A stretch of 64,000 bases of DNA. It comes from Paralithodes platypus (lineage: Eukaryota; Arthropoda; Malacostraca; Decapoda; Lithodidae). Position numbers and translations under genes: made by a program. Below the pieces are notes generated by a model. The model saw only the letters and a list, made by a program, of their open reading frames with translations, was not told the origin of the DNA and made no database searches. The stretch is from positions 12,392,292 to 12,456,291 of the forward strand of contig CM064560.1 of assembly GCA_032716605.1 (NCBI GenBank), read 5' to 3'. This document shows, in pieces, positions 43,180 to 54,954 of this stretch (positions are counted from its first letter, which is position 1; every line of letters begins with the position of its first letter).

Positions 43180-45340
43180 TCATTGCGTGTCGTAAGCAGG
43201 GTCCGCCGACAGAGAAGCGTAGCGTTCCCAAGCATCCTGCTCAAAAAGCCCCGACGTATATAGCGCAGAGTACAACAAACCCTGACGAATATCCAAGGGG
43301 GCTGTCCGGCAGAACGAGGACCGTACCGTCTGGCGTTGCCGAGTTGCCTCGCACAAAACCGCCTTCAGCTCGGGAACCAAAGACACCGCGAGCCGAAGGT
43401 GGATCCGCCGAACGTGGTCCAAACCCTCGCGAAGATCGCCTGGTGCAGACGCCTCGATAAGCCGCAGGTGGTGAACAGATGTCTGGAGGGAACCTAAAAG
43501 ACAAGATAATAAGTTTGCCACCCTTTGTCGCAAGGGAAAATCCTTGTCGACATAGGACTTATCTGGGTGAGCGAAGAACGGGTGAGCAATAGAACAAAGT
43601 TCAAGTACGGGCGCGCTTATCCAGGACCAGAACGTGCCGTCCAACCCGCCGACAGACACAAGAGGAGGCAAAAGCAGTGATGACTCCGGGGGATGGGACT
43701 GAAGGAGAGCCGTCGACGGATCGGTTGGCGAAGTCCAAGGCCTCAGCAAACCAGGCCTTCAATGGGAGAGTGTTATCGAGCATGATCGCTAAGCCAGGCG
43801 TACCGTCGTCGCACAAACCTGTCCCATAGGAGGACAGTCCCGTCAACACCGCCAGGGACTGAACTGAAGGATGTCCGGCAGCTGAAGTCTGACCAGAGCG
43901 TAGGCCTGCAGGAGGGAGGGGGACCGTAGCAGGGGTAGGTAGGGTGAGGCGCTGAGGGTGTGTCACCGCCAAGAAGCGCGATAAGAGGGAGTCTTGCATC
44001 GACTCCAAGCGCCCGTCGATGCGTGACACAACTGATCCCTGCATAGCCGACAATCGATCCGAGAGAGGCGACCCCCCCCAAGATTGGTCGGCCCGCAGGG
44101 GCGAGCGTGAGCGGGAGCGAGACCCACGACACGAACCAGCAGCGTCGCGGCCCAAGGAAGGCGAGTGACGACGGCTGTGTCGCGGCTGAGGGACTCGTCC
44201 CCGATCACGAACGCCCGAGGTTTCCCAGCACCATCCCCCTCGTCCAGCAACACGTCAGCTCCTGAGAAAGGGGACCCCGAAACCTCGCTATACCCCACCG
44301 AGGCAAGAGGAGGGGTACCCCCCTGGCGAGACGTTAAGTGAAGGTCAGGGAGAGAAGAATGAGGAGGAGCAGGATGACGGGAGTGGGAAGGCTGGCCGGG
44401 TGAAAAGAGGTCAGAAGGAGCCGCGGGGGGAAACAGAGCAAGGATCCCCAGGGCTGAGATAACAGGGCGGCCCGACACCGAGGCGGAGGAGGGAGGGACC
44501 TCCACCGTGGGACGAGACCGTGAAGGAAGAATAGGCACTGAAGCAGGTGAAGTAGGAGGAGGAGAAGCAACTACATCCTGGCGGACCCTCCTGGACAGTG
44601 TAGGAGGAGAGAGCAGAGGGCCAGCTACAGCATGAACACCCGCGCGCGGAGAGGACAACGTAAGAGGATGTCGTCTGGGCTGGGGAAGCGGGCGGAAGGG
44701 AGTAGAGCCCCTATCCGTAGAGGCCAGGGGAGGGCGCACAGGGGCAGAGCCGCTAACCCCGGCCTCAGGGCGAGAACCATGACGAGGGCGACGGGCGGCA
44801 TCAAGGCGATCAGGAGGACGACGAGGGGCAGTAGAGGACGGGCAATGAGGCGAGCGAGAGCGTGGACGGAGCTGGGGATCCTCCCGACGATGTGACGACT
44901 GGCCGCGGGACCCAGGGGAGAGGGCCAGGTGAACGGCCTTCAGTCGGGTCAGGGATACCCAGGGCGACGTGGATCCGGTCGTCAACAAAGGCCAGGGAAC
45001 GATGGCCCACAGTCCTAATGTGGTGGGAGACTACCGCCCACACCTACTGAAGGGAAGCAGAGGCCACTGCCGCCGCTGAGGAACCAGGGCTATGGGTCAC
45101 CACATCCACCAGGGCCATACACGGGCCACACAGAGCAGGGAGGTAGGCCGTAGAGGACACACATTGCGAGTGGCGCAAGCAGGACTTGTGGCTCTCCAAG
45201 CACGGGGAGCTACATCCACGGCGAAAGCAAGGCATCCTACCTGCACTGGAAGAACACACACCAGAATCAGCACGTCGACGGAGTAAGTGTAGAGAATGTC
45301 CAATAAGAACCAGGGAATGAGCATGGGGAAACAGGAACAC
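43180..45340 (-). pseudogene. DIRS gag-like region, frameshifted
   Basis: No sequence motif proves Gag. Position upstream of RT and composition suggest it. From the right: 45340-45044 has a Cys/His-rich cluster (CFRRGCSSPCLESHKSCLRH); 44988-43963 is a Pro/Ser/Arg-rich reading; 44155-43601 contains LSAMQGSVVSRIDGRL (a coiled-coil-like pattern) and LPLKAWFAEALDFANRS; 43749-43180 contains LRQRVANLLSCLLGSLQTSV and ALYTSGLFEQDAWERY. The frames overlap one another, so at least two frameshifts separate them. Dense plus-strand ORFs here are by-products of high GC. Confidence 0.55.
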
Positions 45341-45567
45341 ACATGCAAACCGGTATCCGTACTCACCCTAAATCGGGAGCACAGAGGTAGGTGAGTAGGG
45401 CGGGCGAGGTGGAAGAGCACTAGCAAAACCTGCAAAGATGGAGAAAGTGTTAACCACCACTCAACACCTTACATGCAGGGCCTATAACACCAGTAAAGTG
45501 CACACACCAATATAGTTTCAGGCAACAAAATGACCTAAAAAAGGTCAACAGTGAAAGCCAACTATTT

Positions 45568-45709
45568 CCGCAAATTTGCGGGCCTATTGAGGCATAACCG
45601 TACCGACACAACCCTCCCGCAAATTTGCGGAACCCCCCAGCAATCACCGCAAATTTGCGGGGAGCCGAAACGTCCCAGAGGACCGAATCGAGCTCCCGCA
45701 AATTTGCGG
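45568..45709. promoter_or_regulatory. Four perfect CCGCAAATTTGCGG palindromes
   Basis: The 14 bp palindrome occurs at 45568-45581, 45617-45630, 45647-45660 and 45696-45709, start-to-start spacing 49, 30 and 49 bp. The last extends to CCCGCAAATTTGCGGG. They lie upstream of the gag-like region of the DIRS element (the leader on the minus strand). Either protein-binding sites or RNA hairpins are possible; no known factor is claimed. Confidence 0.8.
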
Positions 45710-45988
45710 GACCGGCCGAGATGGTCCGGCGCCAGAAAAGCGAGAGGAGCGTCTAGGGAATACCAAAATAGGCCACAAAAATTCGTTATCTCCTTAGGAA
45801 CTCCAAGCTTGGATGGCCATCAAGCTGAGCAGTGTCTTCCTTGATATATAAACCTAACTCAACCGGTAAAGGGAGAGGCAAGGAAGACACACCAGGGGAG
45901 AGGAGGCACATCCCCCAGGAACCACCCAACCCACAGAGATAGAGCAAAGCCCATGAGGAGAAGTGGCAGGGAGGGTGGTTTAGCACAA

Positions 45989-46181
45989 ACAGGGGCCCCC
46001 CTGGGGTACCCCTGGATTGGGCAAAAAGACAATGAAAGGATGGAGGTGAAACATGAAGAGAAAACAAAAACCAGTAAACGAAACTGGTGAGAAAAAGGGT
46101 GGCCTAGCCGTGAGCAGAGAATGTGTCAGGGGCGAAAAAACCCTGTGGTGTGATGGAGGGGCCCCCCTGGGGTACCCCTGA
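45989..46181. repeat. Direct repeat of 23 bp in DIRS leader
   Basis: GGGGCCCCCCTGGGGTACCC followed by CTG occurs at about 45991 and about 46157, spaced about 166 bp. The unit itself is GC-rich and partly self-complementary. Confidence 0.8.
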
Positions 46182-46690
46182 AATATCACGAACCACCTGT
46201 CGCCCAGGCCCTTGAGACACAGTGAAGGCTCGAAAGGGGGGACTCGGGAATAACGCTATAATGCGGCCGACACAAACTCTACAAACAGCACCGCCACCAT
46301 CGAAATCCCAGAACGTTTACCAAACATTACACCGTAGGCTATGAAAATATGAAAACTCAAAGGGGCATAGCAATTCCTGAATGAGAAAACGAGCTAGGCT
46401 AAAATAAGCTAAAAGCTAAACTATGCCCAGACTAACAGGAAAAAGAATATGAAAAGAGAAAGAATGAAAAACATACACGAGGAACGCCAGGCGCCCCCGT
46501 ACCTTTGGTAGGCTATTTCCACACGCGTCTCCATTTGACACACTTAGGAGCCCATTTACGTGTGCCTTAGATCACGTAACATCTGTCTAACAAAAAAAGA
46601 AGGCCAGATAAGCCGAAACGAACCTAAACAGGGTGAATTGAAAGGAGCACAAAAAAAGCGGACTCAAGCAAATGGCGGCGCGTGAAAAAA

Positions 46691-46992
46691 TGATGACAAG
46701 AGAGGGTCGCTCATGCGCACGTTCGACAGGGATCTGCACATGACGGAACACGGGATGGGCCTTAAGCGGTAACTAAGGTAAACCCCTTTTTCTTCTCTTC
46801 TATGCTTTTTTCACCTTCGGTGGCAGTTTTGGTTAATGTACAACGTCTCCTAGAGCAAGATAAGGAGTAGACTCTAGACGTTTTCTTTTTTAACCGCGGT
46901 TGGAATGACGACATAGCAGTCAAAATAGACAAGTCGTCATTGCAATTAGGTTAATAGCCTTGACGTTGGATTTGCCAAGACTACTAACAAAT
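46691..46992. repeat. DIRS inverted terminal repeat, right (5') copy
   Basis: Inverted partner of 39045-39346. It ends at ACTAACAAAT, directly against (AT)n. Confidence 0.9.
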
Positions 46993-47115
<123 letters not shown>

Positions 47116-47848
47116 CAGAGATGGATATTTGTTGTGTTATGTAAAGTCAATTAAGAGTGTCATGGTGGATTATAACTTTCGTTCATTTACTATATAAAGC
47201 GAGATCCTATTCAATAGTCGGATTAATTTCGTCTCCAGTACATTTGATTCAATCATTTAATTGGTACGTGGACAAAGAAATTACCCGATAATCTTAGACA
47301 TTCATGTTTTATTGATCTTCAATATACTCTGTTCACTAAGAGTAGTCGTTGAGTGTCTATCACCTGGTAATATATGCTCTGTATGATGTGATGGTATCTG
47401 TATGTGTGTTCTTTTTTAAAATGTTGTCTTTGCACATTAAAATAAGTTGAACACCAATATTGACATATGGTAATCAATTTCATAATCTGGTTGTAATTGA
47501 ACAAAACAAATATTAGATGCATTTATTTCCATTCTGAAAATAAACATTTATGACAAGAGGCTGAGGTGCACCTTACAACCGAGCTAAAAAACACCCTCAG
47601 AACTAACAGCTTAACTATAAATCAAGCCTAACAAAGAGACTCATTGAGGAAGGTTTGATTGTCAAGTAAGGGAAATTATTACAGATTTTTTTTTTTTTTT
47701 TTTTTTTTGCTTAAAAAAGGCTACGAATTCTCACTGCATGAAAAAAATAATGTGTTTTATATTTGTTTTCTGTACATGGATCATAGAATGCCTGTTGATA
47801 TAATGGATTTACAAATTTGCTATGAAGAGAAGATGCATGCGAAAGGAA

Positions 47849-47936
47849 ACTTCCATGTGGGCCACAGTTCACTGTATGCTGCAGCTGTTTCAGCTTCCAT
47901 GTGGGCCACAGTTCACTGTATGCTGCAGCTGTTTCA
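47849..47936. repeat. 44 bp tandem duplication
   Basis: Two exact copies containing CTTCCATGTGGGCCACAGTT and CTGCAGCTGTTTCAG. Confidence 0.9.
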
Positions 47937-48008
47937 GCTTCATTTTCGTGAATATGGTAGGCATTAAATATCATCTAAAAGATCTTCCTAATATGGTATT
48001 TATATTAA

Positions 48009-48085
48009 ATAAAAAACAGGAGTACACATCAGACATAAACAAATAAAAACAGGAGTACACATCAGACATAAACAAATAAAAACAG
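48009..48085. repeat. 33 bp tandem repeat, about 2.3 copies
   Basis: AAAACAGGAGTACACATCAG plus ACATAAACAAATA, repeated. Confidence 0.85.
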
Positions 48086-48514
48086 GATCATATAAATAAT
48101 TCAGCCACTCATAAATACTCGTACTTTCTTCTGTTCAGATAGTCAATATATCTACAGAAATATTATATTACCCGGTAAAAGTTTTGTTTTAAAGTGATGA
48201 CCAAAAACTTGGACGAATGTGCAAGAGTGTTTGTTTATTTGCATGTTCGTTGAACATCATAGAGTTTCCAGGAGTCCTTTTTGTGAGTGACGGTATTATT
48301 AAGAAAATTATTAATTAGTATATAGACAAAAACAAGCAGTTCTGGCACTCACCCATCCAGGTACTGTTGGTGATGATCTGAAGTATCCTGGCGGGGTCCA
48401 TGATGGTGGCGTGGCGGTGAGGGGTTGGCTGTAGGAGTGGCTCAAGGTGGTACTGGGAAGGCTGTGAGGGGGGTGGTCAGACTGAAGGGAGTTTGCGGTA
48501 GAAGTTGTTCTGTC

Positions 48515-48770
48515 TTTTGTATTTTCTATGTTAATGAAAGACAAAATGCAAAGCTGCCTGTAACAAGTGTCTCCCTCAAAGTTGATAGTAACAGAGCCAA
48601 CTTCAAGGTATGTTAGAATTAAAATGTCTGAACACACCGAGCTTCAAGCAGTTTAAGTCATAGGATAAGGGAATGACAGGTTGAAGGAGAGAGTTCCAAA
48701 GCTTACTTGTCGAGTAGAAGAAAAACTGGGTGTGTTACCATAATGGAGGTTGAATGTGTGACGTGTGTAC
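48515..48770 (-). mobile_element. LINE 3' end (jockey-like), decayed
   Basis: The minus strand reads LWNSLLQPVIPLSYDLNCLK and then GVFRHFNSNIP, a stop, then the 3' untranslated hairpin (GAGACACTTGTTACAGGCAG, CTTTGC, TTTGTCTTTC). It is alignable with 21136-21390 for about 170 bp. 48780-49140 is GT-rich on the plus strand. Confidence 0.6.
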
Positions 48771-49140
48771 TGGTGGGTGGGGAAGGTAAGAGTGTGTTGG
48801 TGGTGGTATTTGTGTGGTGCTGATAAATATGAGTGTGGTGATGTGCGTTATCTGCTTATGACGATTATGTTGTGGATGTGTAGTATGTTAGGAAAGTAAG
48901 AGTGTGGTGCTGGTGGTATAAGTGTGTGTGGTGGATGTAGTGGTGAGTATAAGGTAAGTGTGGTAGTGAAGGTGTGACTGTGTGGTTTGAGTGGTAGTGT
49001 AAAGTGAGAATGTAATGATATTTTAGTAGTAGAGGTTCGGTCAGGTAAAGTTCCCAAGGTCCGAGGTCTCCCCAGGTGGCAGTCTTATAGGACCCCCAGC
49101 ACACACTCCACTTACTGCGACCTTTAAAAGACTCCTAACT

Positions 49141-51482
49141 ATTTCTCCTTCACAGCTCGCTCACGTACACTTGTTGTTTTTTTTGTTTTTTTTTTTGTCC
49201 AGCTGCATTTTCTTTCAGTTACAGGTTACGGTAAATATCTCGTTTTCCTTTCCAGCATGCTTCACATCTATGTTCACATTTCACTGCATCGCTTTTCCAT
49301 TCAAGGTAAATATTATATTTTCAACTTAGGAATCGTTCACATCCTTAATTTGAAACACTTAATTAATATGTTCCAATTAAATCGTTCACTGCTGTTGAAA
49401 ATAGGTTATTTTCAGTCAATAAGCTTATAAATAATTATCATCATAATATATTTTGTTTTCAATTAACATAAATTACATTGCTTACAAAATATTTTCTTTC
49501 TCACATTCCTTCCAAAGTTTTGTTAAAATAAATAGTTTGCTTTACAAGGTCTTATATTAGTGGTTGTTGACAACTATATATTACAAGAGGGGTAACATTT
49601 GTATTAAGCAATCATAGAGAAGAGATATAGTACGGTACACCTGAGCACTACACACTTATTTAGCATGTACTGTATAATACAGAAAGCAAGTAAAATATCT
49701 TCGCCAACTTGTGGTTTTTTTTTACTGAGTTAAATGTATAATTAAACATTACTGAAGATTTATGTTTGTGAAAACTACATGTGTGGAATATCAATGTGTC
49801 CTAATACATTAAATTTGCTTTATTATTAACATTGATGCACTCATTATGCTTGCTTCATGATAAGGGAATTGCCTAGGTATTACTTTTAGATCAAGAACTG
49901 TTATAATAGCGTTAGACACAATCTTCACAGGTGTTTCGATCTCATACAGATAAGTTAATCCTCTACCCAGCTTTATTCATTCGCTATTTGTAAGTGTTAT
50001 TTTTGTTTAAAGAAGCTCAGCGTTATGTGTTATGCAAATATGTTCACCACAATAATACCGACAATAATTGTGTTGCTATGCCTTTCTTACATGATTTGTC
50101 TTTCCAATTTAGATTAAATAATAACTTATCTATGATACTTTATTATCAATCAATCAACCAGTCAAAGAGTTCTACGCCGTAGCTGCACTCACCTTCCGAC
50201 TCTCAAGGTTCTCTCTGCACGAGGGATCATGCCACGATTCGATATTAACCAAGTGTAAGTCCCAACATTAATTACTGAGTTTCCTCAGCCATTGAACCAC
50301 ATGCATGGTTTACTCAAAGGTCTCCTCCACTCAGGGTTGATACCCATACAAACCACCACTTGAGCAGGATCAACTTCAGGGAGGCGAGCCACCCAATGTA
50401 TCTCGGACCAGTTTCAGAGAGTAGTTTCTGGTTTGTTATGTGATCATATCAATGGTGTCCCATGATCCTGCGAAAACACTTATTACCAAAGGAGTTGGTG
50501 TGTCTCTCTAAATCACTGTTGAGTGTCCATGTATTGGATCTGTGATACGGTTAATACACTACAATATAATGAATATATTGCCAGTCATGGGTATCAATTA
50601 ATCAAACTTTGGCAAAATCTTTTAAACAGTTTTTGTGAGGCTGAGGGAGTTATTTTTTTGTTGAATAATAATATATGATAATTTATGAAAGTACTTAGGA
50701 GATTGACGGTAGTGCTCAATTATGTGTTTCCTCTCTCTATATATATATTTGTTTGTATTCACCAGGTGAGTTCAGATATTGCAATTAGTTAAACTGGGAT
50801 GGATTAAAATAAAGTTATATATTTTTTCTCTAACAGTGTATTCAAGAATTGTCTTCTTCAGATCATATCAGATGAAGGTATTGAGGGATAAGCCTTTACA
50901 ACGGCACCTCCTATCTGCATTCTACATTTCCTATTTTTCTGAAGAGTGTAGAGAGGGGAGATAGGGGGAGAGGGGAGAGTTGGAGAGATAGGAAGCTGTT
51001 GGAGTGGCTTTGGTATGTGTGTTTAGTCTGTATACGTCGTCAGGATGTCTCCTGACCTCATGTTAATGCGGATTATAATTTAATGTATGCCATAGACTTC
51101 TAGAATATAACTAATTTAATTTGCAACTCTTAATTTGATCTATTAATCATGGCAAATAGTCACTTTTATGCTTTCATATGAATATCATACGAAAAATATA
51201 ATTTATAATTAGTTGATACTCCCATCCGCTTCTACTCGTTATCTGTAGTATTAAACATAATGTTCCAGTCAGCTGTAATTGTAACATACACATACTTTTC
51301 GTTTGAATAATATGTGTATGTATGTTTTCCCATGAGGAACAATTATTGTATCAAGTACTGTCTTGATATATGGTAGATATTCGTCGGTAGGTAAGCAGAC
51401 TATGCCACTGGAGAATTATACCTATGATTAACAAATATATATTGTATTACTAAATATGTGTCTTTAGGTGTGTTATTAATGT
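49141..51482. other. AT-rich spacer without recognised features
   Basis: No ORF with recognisable domains on either strand, no repeats beyond short T and TA runs. ORFs of about 60 codons at 49994-50182 and 50779-50964 lack any support. Confidence 0.6.
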
Positions 51483-51546
51483 AATTACTACTATCATATA
51501 CAGTATATCATCAATTACTACTATCATATACAGTATATCATCAATT
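51483..51546. repeat. 32 bp tandem duplication
   Basis: ATTACTACTATCATATACAG and TATATCATCA, twice. Confidence 0.85.
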
Positions 51547-51587
51547 ACTGTATTATCTATTCGGTGTACACAACAATAATTGTGTTA

Positions 51588-52820
51588 TTAACCCTTTGAG
51601 TACCAGGGACGTGTGTTGTATTATATTATAGCTGTATTAACCCTTTGAGTACCAGGGACGTGTGTTGTATTATATTATAGCTGTATTAACCCTTTGAGTA
51701 CCAGGGACATGTGTATTATAAGCTGTATAACCCTTTGAGTACCAGGGACGTGTGTTGTATTATATTATAGCTGTATTAACCCTTTGAGTACCAGGGACGT
51801 GTGTTGTATTATATTATAGCTGTATTAACCCTTTGAGTACCAGGGACGTGTGTTGTATTATATTATAGCTGTATTAACCCTTTGAGTACCAGGGACGTGT
51901 GTTGTATTATATTATAGCTGTATTAACCCTTTGAGTACCAGGGACGTGTGTTGTATTATATTATAGCTGTATTAACCCTTTGAGTACCAGCGACGTGTGT
52001 TATATTATATTCTAGCTGTATTAACCCTTTGAGTACCAGGGACGTGTGTTGTATTATATTATAGCTGTATTAACCCTTTGAGTTCAGGGACGTGTGTTGT
52101 ATTATATTATAGCTGTATTAACCCTTTGAGTACCAGGGACGTGTGCTGTATTAACCCTTTGAGTACCAGGGACGTGTGTTGTATTATATTATAGCTGTAT
52201 TAACCCTTTGAGTACCAGGGACGTGTGTTGTATTATATTATAGCTGTATTAACCCTTTGAGTACCAGGGACGTGTGTTGTATTATATTATAGCTGTATTA
52301 ACCCTTTGAGTACCAGGGACGTGTGTTGTATTATATTATAGCTGTATTAACCCTTTGAGTACCAGGGACGTGTGTTGTATTATATTATAGCTGTATTAAC
52401 CCTTTCAGTACCAGCGACGTGTCTTATATTATATTATAGCTGTATTAACCCTTTCAGTACCAGCGACGTGTCTTATATTATATTATAGCTGTATTAACCC
52501 TTTGAGTACCAGCGACGTGTGCTGTATTAACCCTTTGAGTACCAGGGACGTGTGTTGTATTATATTATAGCTGTATTAACCCTTTGAGTACCAGGGACGT
52601 GTGTTGTATATATTATAGCTGTATTAACCCTTTGAGTACCAGGGACGTGTGTTGTATTATATTATAGCTGTATTAACCCTTTGAGTACCAGGGACTTGTG
52701 TTGTATTATATTATAGCTGTATTAACCCTTTGAGTACCAGGGACGTGTGTTGTATTATATTATAGCTGTATTAACCCTTTGAGTACCAGGGACGTGTGTT
52801 GTATTATATTATAGCTGTAT
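51588..52820. repeat. Satellite array, 49 bp unit, about 25 copies
   Basis: Unit TATTAACCCTTTGAGTACCA followed by GGGACGTGTGTTGTATTATA and TTATAGCTG. Two or three short units lack the TTGTATTATATTATAG part, and variants with TTCAG or CAGCGACG cluster at 52405-52530. Each unit holds TTAACCCTTTGAGTACC, which looks like a piggyBac-type TTAA + CCCTTT terminus. Confidence 0.93.
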
Positions 52821-52997
52821 TTAGACGTTTTTATGAAGCTTAGGAAGGATAGATGGCAGCTAAAATGATTAATTGAGATTGTCTGTAGTCTTTTAATGGG
52901 TCGAGGTAATTTCTAAACTGAATAAATAGCGTCTAATAGTTGCCAGAATATAATGAAGAGGACGTCACCGGTACTGCACGGGTTAATATAGTACGTG

Positions 52998-53022
52998 TTG
53001 TTGTTGTTGTTGTTGTTGGTGT

Positions 53023-53098
<76 letters not shown>
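52998..53098. repeat. (TTG)n microsatellite
   Basis: About 33 triplets with GTG and TCG interruptions. Poly-Val and poly-Asn ORFs here are artefacts. Confidence 0.95.
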
Positions 53099-53169
53099 AT
53101 AGATTTTTCCCTGTCTACTACTACTCCTTCCCATTCCGTCTCATTCTATCAATCATCATTCATGTTTAA

Positions 53170-53528
53170 GGGGAGGTGGGCCGTTTTTCTGATCCCCTTT
53201 CTCCCTCGTGTTCAGCCCCATTTGTTTTGAGATTATAGTTTCGGTCATTGTTTGGCGATTTTAACACCTTTCGCCCAATTTAGTTGTCAATTTTAAGACT
53301 TTTTGTGCCATTTAGGTGTCGATTTTTTCCAGGCGAGCGATAGCGAGCCTGTAATTTTAAGAGGAACCGGCCTTCGGCCGGGACATTTTTCTGCCGAAAA
53401 ATTTACAAATTTATCTTAAAAGGGGGTCTAGGGGGTGTTTTTCTTAGTTTGATGGAGGTGTAGCGAGGAAACTAAGAAATAAAGGAATACAGGAATTAAT
53501 AGTCCAAAAAAAAACGGTCCATATCCCC
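53170..53528. mobile_element. TTAA-type MITE
   Basis: 359 bp between TTAA at 53166-53169 and 53529-53532. Inverted ends: GGGGAGGTGGGCCGTTTTT and (reverse complement of right end) GGGGATATGGACCGTTTTT. Interior contains CCAGGCGAGCGATAGCGAG and a GGCCTTCGGCC hairpin. The first of these is shared with the foldback element at 56779-57156. Confidence 0.65.
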
Positions 53529-53532
53529 TTAA

Positions 53533-53830
53533 GGTGGCTGGCTACACACACCCCCAGTCCAAAATTTCATGATTTTTTTTGTTTTTCTAAAATGCTACTT
53601 TCAACATAGGAGAATAGCATAGGAGGGCATACACAACCGTATGACCCCCCCCCCCCCCCCCCCCCCCAGACACACACAACCAAAATGTCATGATTTGTTT
53701 TTTGGGGGCGGGTCTAAAATGCTTCTTTCAACAATGGAGAATAACATAAGAGGGCATAAACACCCATATGCCATCACTATGACATCAATACCCCCACCCC
53801 CCAAAAAAAAACACTGATATACGCCTATGG
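53533..53830. repeat. Diverged tandem duplication with poly-C
   Basis: The block at about 53559-53633 (CAAAATTTCATGATTTTTT ... AATGCTACTTTCAACATAGG) recurs at about 53679-53751. A run of about 24 C (53645-53667) separates them. Confidence 0.75.
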
Positions 53831-54017
53831 TACGTAATATAAGAGGTTCCATATAGACAATTCCTAGTTTACCCTAAACTACTGGCTAGTTTACTTTTTC
53901 TTCTAATACCTAAATCATAAAACTTAGTTTTTATGAGTAACTTAGCCATTTTGTCATGACACACCACCAAATAATTGAGATGTTATATATATTTTATTTT
54001 CGTCTGCGATTTCCGAC

Positions 54018-54112
54018 AATCATATTATATTGGAAACTTCCAAGTGTAACAACTCCATTGTATTGTATATTATATTGGAAACTTCCAAGTGTAACAACTC
54101 CATTGTATTGTA
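54018..54112. repeat. 47 bp tandem duplication
   Basis: ATATTATATTGGAAACTTCC and AAGTGTAACAACTCCATTGT, twice. Confidence 0.9.
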
Positions 54113-54404
54113 TTGGAGCTGCTTGTAAACGCTCATGTTAACACATATTGGTTGTGCCTTCATCGTGTAATTTTTTTTCTTTTTTCGATAAAGTGAAAAA
54201 CTTGAGTATCAGGGGGAATTTTATTAAACAAAATCGCGATTTTCGCGACGTCGCGCACGACGTACATTTTATGACCTCGATATCTCATGATGTATTGGAC
54301 ATTTTAAGCAAACTAAATTACATGCTCTTCGTATGGTATTCGAGTATTTACATGTAACAGCAGGTGTCTCTAGGACAAATAATAAGACCGCAAGAAGTTG
54401 TGAC

Positions 54405-54459
54405 AACATCATGACATCATGACGTTGTGACGTCATGATGTCATGACGTACCACATTCT
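54405..54459. promoter_or_regulatory. Cluster of CRE-like TGACGTCA half-sites
   Basis: Five consecutive TGA(C/T)(A/G)T(C/T)-type words, including one perfect TGACGTCA palindrome, in about 40 bp. It may be a simple degenerate repeat rather than a regulatory site; no gene lies nearby. Confidence 0.35.
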
Positions 54460-54548
54460 CATGCTCCCACAAAGTCGGCATTGATAATTTGATTATACCC
54501 TAAAAGTATCGAGATGAAAGATATAATATTTGATTTGTTAGTATTATT

Positions 54549-54881
54549 TTTTGTGTCGGAGGGTGTGTAGTCCCCTTAAGCCACCTATAGCAATATATTT
54601 GTGTCGGAGGGTGTGTAGTCCCCTTAAGCCACCTATAGCAATATATTTGTGTCGGAGGGTGTGTAGTCCCCTTAAGCCACCTATAGCAATATATTTGTGT
54701 CGGAGGGTGTGTAGTCCCCTTAAGCCACCTATATTTTGTGTCGGAGGGTGTGTAGTCCCCTTAAGCCACCTATAGCAATATATTTGTGTCGGAGGGTGTG
54801 TAGTCCCCTTAAGCCACCTATTGGAATATATTTGTGTCGGAGGGTGTGTAGTCCCCTTAAGCCACCTATAGCAATATATTT
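54549..54881. repeat. Satellite array, 48 bp unit, 7 copies
   Basis: Unit TTTGTGTCGGAGGGTGTGTA, GTCCCCTTAAGCCACCTATA, GCAATATA. One unit (about 54733) lacks the GCAATATAT part. Each carries CCCCTTAAG. Since 48 is a multiple of 3, repeat ORFs are open on both strands; they are artefacts. Confidence 0.95.
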
Positions 54882-54954
54882 TCGTTTTAAGGTATCGATT
54901 GTTTTTGCCAAATGAGCTCACATAATTATTATCAAGTATATTGTAGAATACTTT

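Larger units (their letters stand above)
38997..46992 (-). mobile_element. DIRS1-like tyrosine-recombinase retrotransposon (degenerate)
   Basis: About 8.0 kb, GC-rich (clearly richer than its AT-rich surroundings), transcribed right to left. From the right: inverted terminal repeat 46992-46691; leader with four palindromes; gag-like region 45340-43180; DIRS-type reverse transcriptase and RNase H (about 42700-41172); tyrosine recombinase 41284-39959; internal complementary region 39522-39415; left inverted terminal repeat 39346-39045 plus a terminal extension to 38997. There is no target duplication, and both sides are (TA)n, as expected for recombinase-mediated insertion of a circular intermediate. 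No methyltransferase domain was recognised. All coding regions carry frameshifts or stops. Confidence 0.88.

Noticed and set aside
42840..43460. 206-codon plus-strand ORF, and other plus-strand ORFs at 40404-45286
   Set aside because: Antisense readings of GC-rich DIRS coding sequence; Arg/Gly/Pro-rich and without domains.
52913..53230. Poly-Val and poly-Asn ORFs
   Set aside because: Created by the (TTG)n microsatellite.
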